DNA of 7,453 bases from Pseudomonadota bacterium. GTDB taxonomy: Bacteria > Pseudomonadota > Alphaproteobacteria > Ferrovibrionales > Ferrovibrionaceae. The stretch is taken from contig JAEYSS010000194.1 in assembly GCA_023434425.1 (NCBI GenBank), positions 1 through 7,453 on the forward strand, given 5' to 3'. The position numbers and the translations under genes were made by a program. The notes beneath the pieces were generated by a model that searched no databases, was not told the DNA's origin, and saw only the letters and a program-made list of their open reading frames with translations. Below, piece after piece: positions 6,297 to 7,453 of this stretch (the stretch's first letter is position 1; the number at the start of each line of letters is the position of its first letter).

Positions 6297-7453
6297 ATGC
6301 TGCGTCCTCTTCGCCTGACGGCGACTGCCGTCCTGCTGCTCTCCGTCAGCGCCTGCTCGATGGTGCCGGATTATTTCAGGCCCACGGTGGAGACGCCGCA
6401 GACCTGGGACAGCCGGCAGGATGCGCTCAATGTCTGGCCCGACTCGAACTGGTGGACCGGCTTCGGCTCGGCCGAGTTGAACCGCCTGATCGGTGAGGCC
6501 CAGGCCAACAACACCGATCTGCGCGTGGCGGTCGCCCGCATCCGCCAGTCGGAGGCCCAGGCCAAGATCGCCGGCGCCGATCTCTATCCCACGCTGGGCG
6601 TCGATGCCGGCGCCAGCCGCACGCGCCAGGGCCGGCAGGCCAGCACCAGCAGCACCACGACGACAAGCAGCAGCAGCCGCGGCGACATCATCCGCAACAG
6701 CTTCAGCGGCAATCTCACCGCGGGCTACCAGGTCGACCTGTTCGGCGGCAACGATGCCTCGGCCGATGCGGCGCTGACGCGGCTGGAATCCAGCCGGTAC
6801 AACCGCGAGACCGTGGCGATCACGCTGTATTCCGATATCGCCAGCACCTATTTCCAGCTGCTGTCGCTGCGCGACCGCATCCGGCTGGCCAACGAAACGC
6901 TGGCCCTGGCGCAGGGGATCCTCGACCTGCTGGAAACCCAGCGCGCCAACGGTGCCATCACCGATTACGAAGTGGCGCAGCAGCGCAGCAACGTCGCCAC
7001 CCAGCGCGCCACCGTTGCCAGCCTGGAACAGAGCGAACGCACCACGCTGGATGCCCTGGCCGTGCTGCTCGGCCGGCCGCCGCAGGGCTTTGTCGTGCAG
7101 GGCAATACGCTGGCCGCGATCACGCTGCCGCCGGTCACCGCCGGGCTGCCATCCGAACTGCTGCTGCGCCGGCCCGATATCCGCATGGCCGAGGCCAATC
7201 TGCGCGCCGCCAATTTCGATGTCGGTGCTGCGCGCGCCGCGCGTTTCCCCAGCCTCGACCTGACCGGCCGGATCGGTACGCAGAGCACCACGACCGGTGC
7301 ATTATTCGATCCGGGCACCATGATCTACTCGGTGGCGGCCTCGCTGACCGCGCCGATTTTCCAGGGCGGCCGGCTGGAAGGCGGCGAGGAACTGTCGCGC
7401 GCACAGAAGCTGGAGCTGGAAGAAACCTATCGCGCCAGCATCCTGACGGCCTT
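6297..7453 (+). CDS. NodT-family outer-membrane channel lipoprotein (C-terminus outside window)
   Basis: The frame is open from the ATG at 6297 to the window end, giving 385 residues of an expected 460-490. It begins with a lipoprotein signal ending VSAC, so C20 should be lipidated. DYFRPTVETPQTW and WWTGFGSAELNRLIGEAQAN are typical of the OprM/NodT/TolC-like channels of tripartite pumps. Later come YQVDLFGGNDAS (first strand into helix), LYSDIASTYFQLLSLRDRI, and the family signature LLRRPDIRMAEANLRAANFD, followed by VGAARAARFPSLDLTG. The second internal repeat ends in APIFQGGRLEGG, and the C-terminal helices are cut off. A Ser/Thr-only run at residues 116-127 falls where the first extracellular beta-hairpin loop is expected. 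The start lies 4 bases after the macB stop, so translation is probably coupled. It would form the exit duct of this pump, as OpmQ does for PvdRT. Confidence 0.93.
   Translation, partial: MLRPLRLTATAVLLLSVSACSMVPDYFRPTVETPQTWDSRQDALNVWPDSNWWTGFGSAELNRLIGEAQANNTDLRVAVARIRQSEAQAKIAGADLYPTLGVDAGASRTRQGRQASTSSTTTTSSSSRGDIIRNSFSGNLTAGYQVDLFGGNDASADAALTRLESSRYNRETVAITLYSDIASTYFQLLSLRDRIRLANETLALAQGILDLLETQRANGAITDYEVAQQRSNVATQRATVASLEQSERTTLDALAVLLGRPPQGFVVQGNTLAAITLPPVTAGLPSELLLRRPDIRMAEANLRAANFDVGAARAARFPSLDLTGRIGTQSTTTGALFDPGTMIYSVAASLTAPIFQGGRLEGGEELSRAQKLELEETYRASILTA

Noticed and set aside
3074..6298. A 1074-residue open frame on the minus strand opposite macA and macB
   Set aside because: It runs antisense to two genes with intact domain motifs, is dominated by H, Q, R, G and A as expected for an antisense frame in GC-rich DNA, and shows no recognisable domain.

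Overview
The window is a compact, GC-rich chromosomal segment with five protein genes in two divergent blocks. Both outer genes run off the window edges. Base composition, codon use and the types of genes suggest a Gram-negative proteobacterium. An alphaproteobacterium of the Rhodospirillales type is my best guess, but nothing here fixes the taxon.

Left block, minus strand (1-2769): a TonB-dependent outer-membrane siderophore receptor of the Fiu/PiuA type (586-2769), followed downstream by a PKHD-type Fe(II)/2-oxoglutarate hydroxylase of the PiuC/YbiX family (1-482, C-terminus outside the window). This is the same pairing as fiu-ybiX in Escherichia coli and piuA-piuC in Pseudomonas. Two back-to-back hairpins lie in the 103-base gap between the two genes.

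Centre (2770-3118): a 349-base divergent control region without a convincing protein gene. It holds a strong ribosome-binding site for the receptor, a twofold TTGCAACT repeat with 11-base spacing that reads on the other strand as a TTGCAAATGA half-site (a plausible Fur-type iron operator), and several inverted repeats.

Right block, plus strand (3119-7453): a tightly packed tripartite exporter operon. It encodes a MacA-type periplasmic adaptor (3119-4282), a MacB-type ABC transporter with fused ATPase and membrane domains (4301-6292), and a NodT-family outer-membrane channel lipoprotein (6297 to the window end, incomplete). The gaps are 18 and 4 bases, so one transcript and translational coupling are likely.

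Taken together, the locus looks like an iron-siderophore module. The receptor imports a ferric (probably catecholate) siderophore, and the PiuC-like enzyme is its usual partner of uncertain role. The MacAB-channel pump across the shared promoter region has the same architecture as PvdRT-OpmQ, which exports and recycles pyoverdine in Pseudomonas. The link between pump and siderophore is an inference from position only; a general macrolide, peptide or lipid exporter is equally compatible with the protein sequences. I found no mobile element, CRISPR array, tRNA or rRNA, and no clear sign of a wholly new system. The most open questions are the divergent control region and the import/export pairing.
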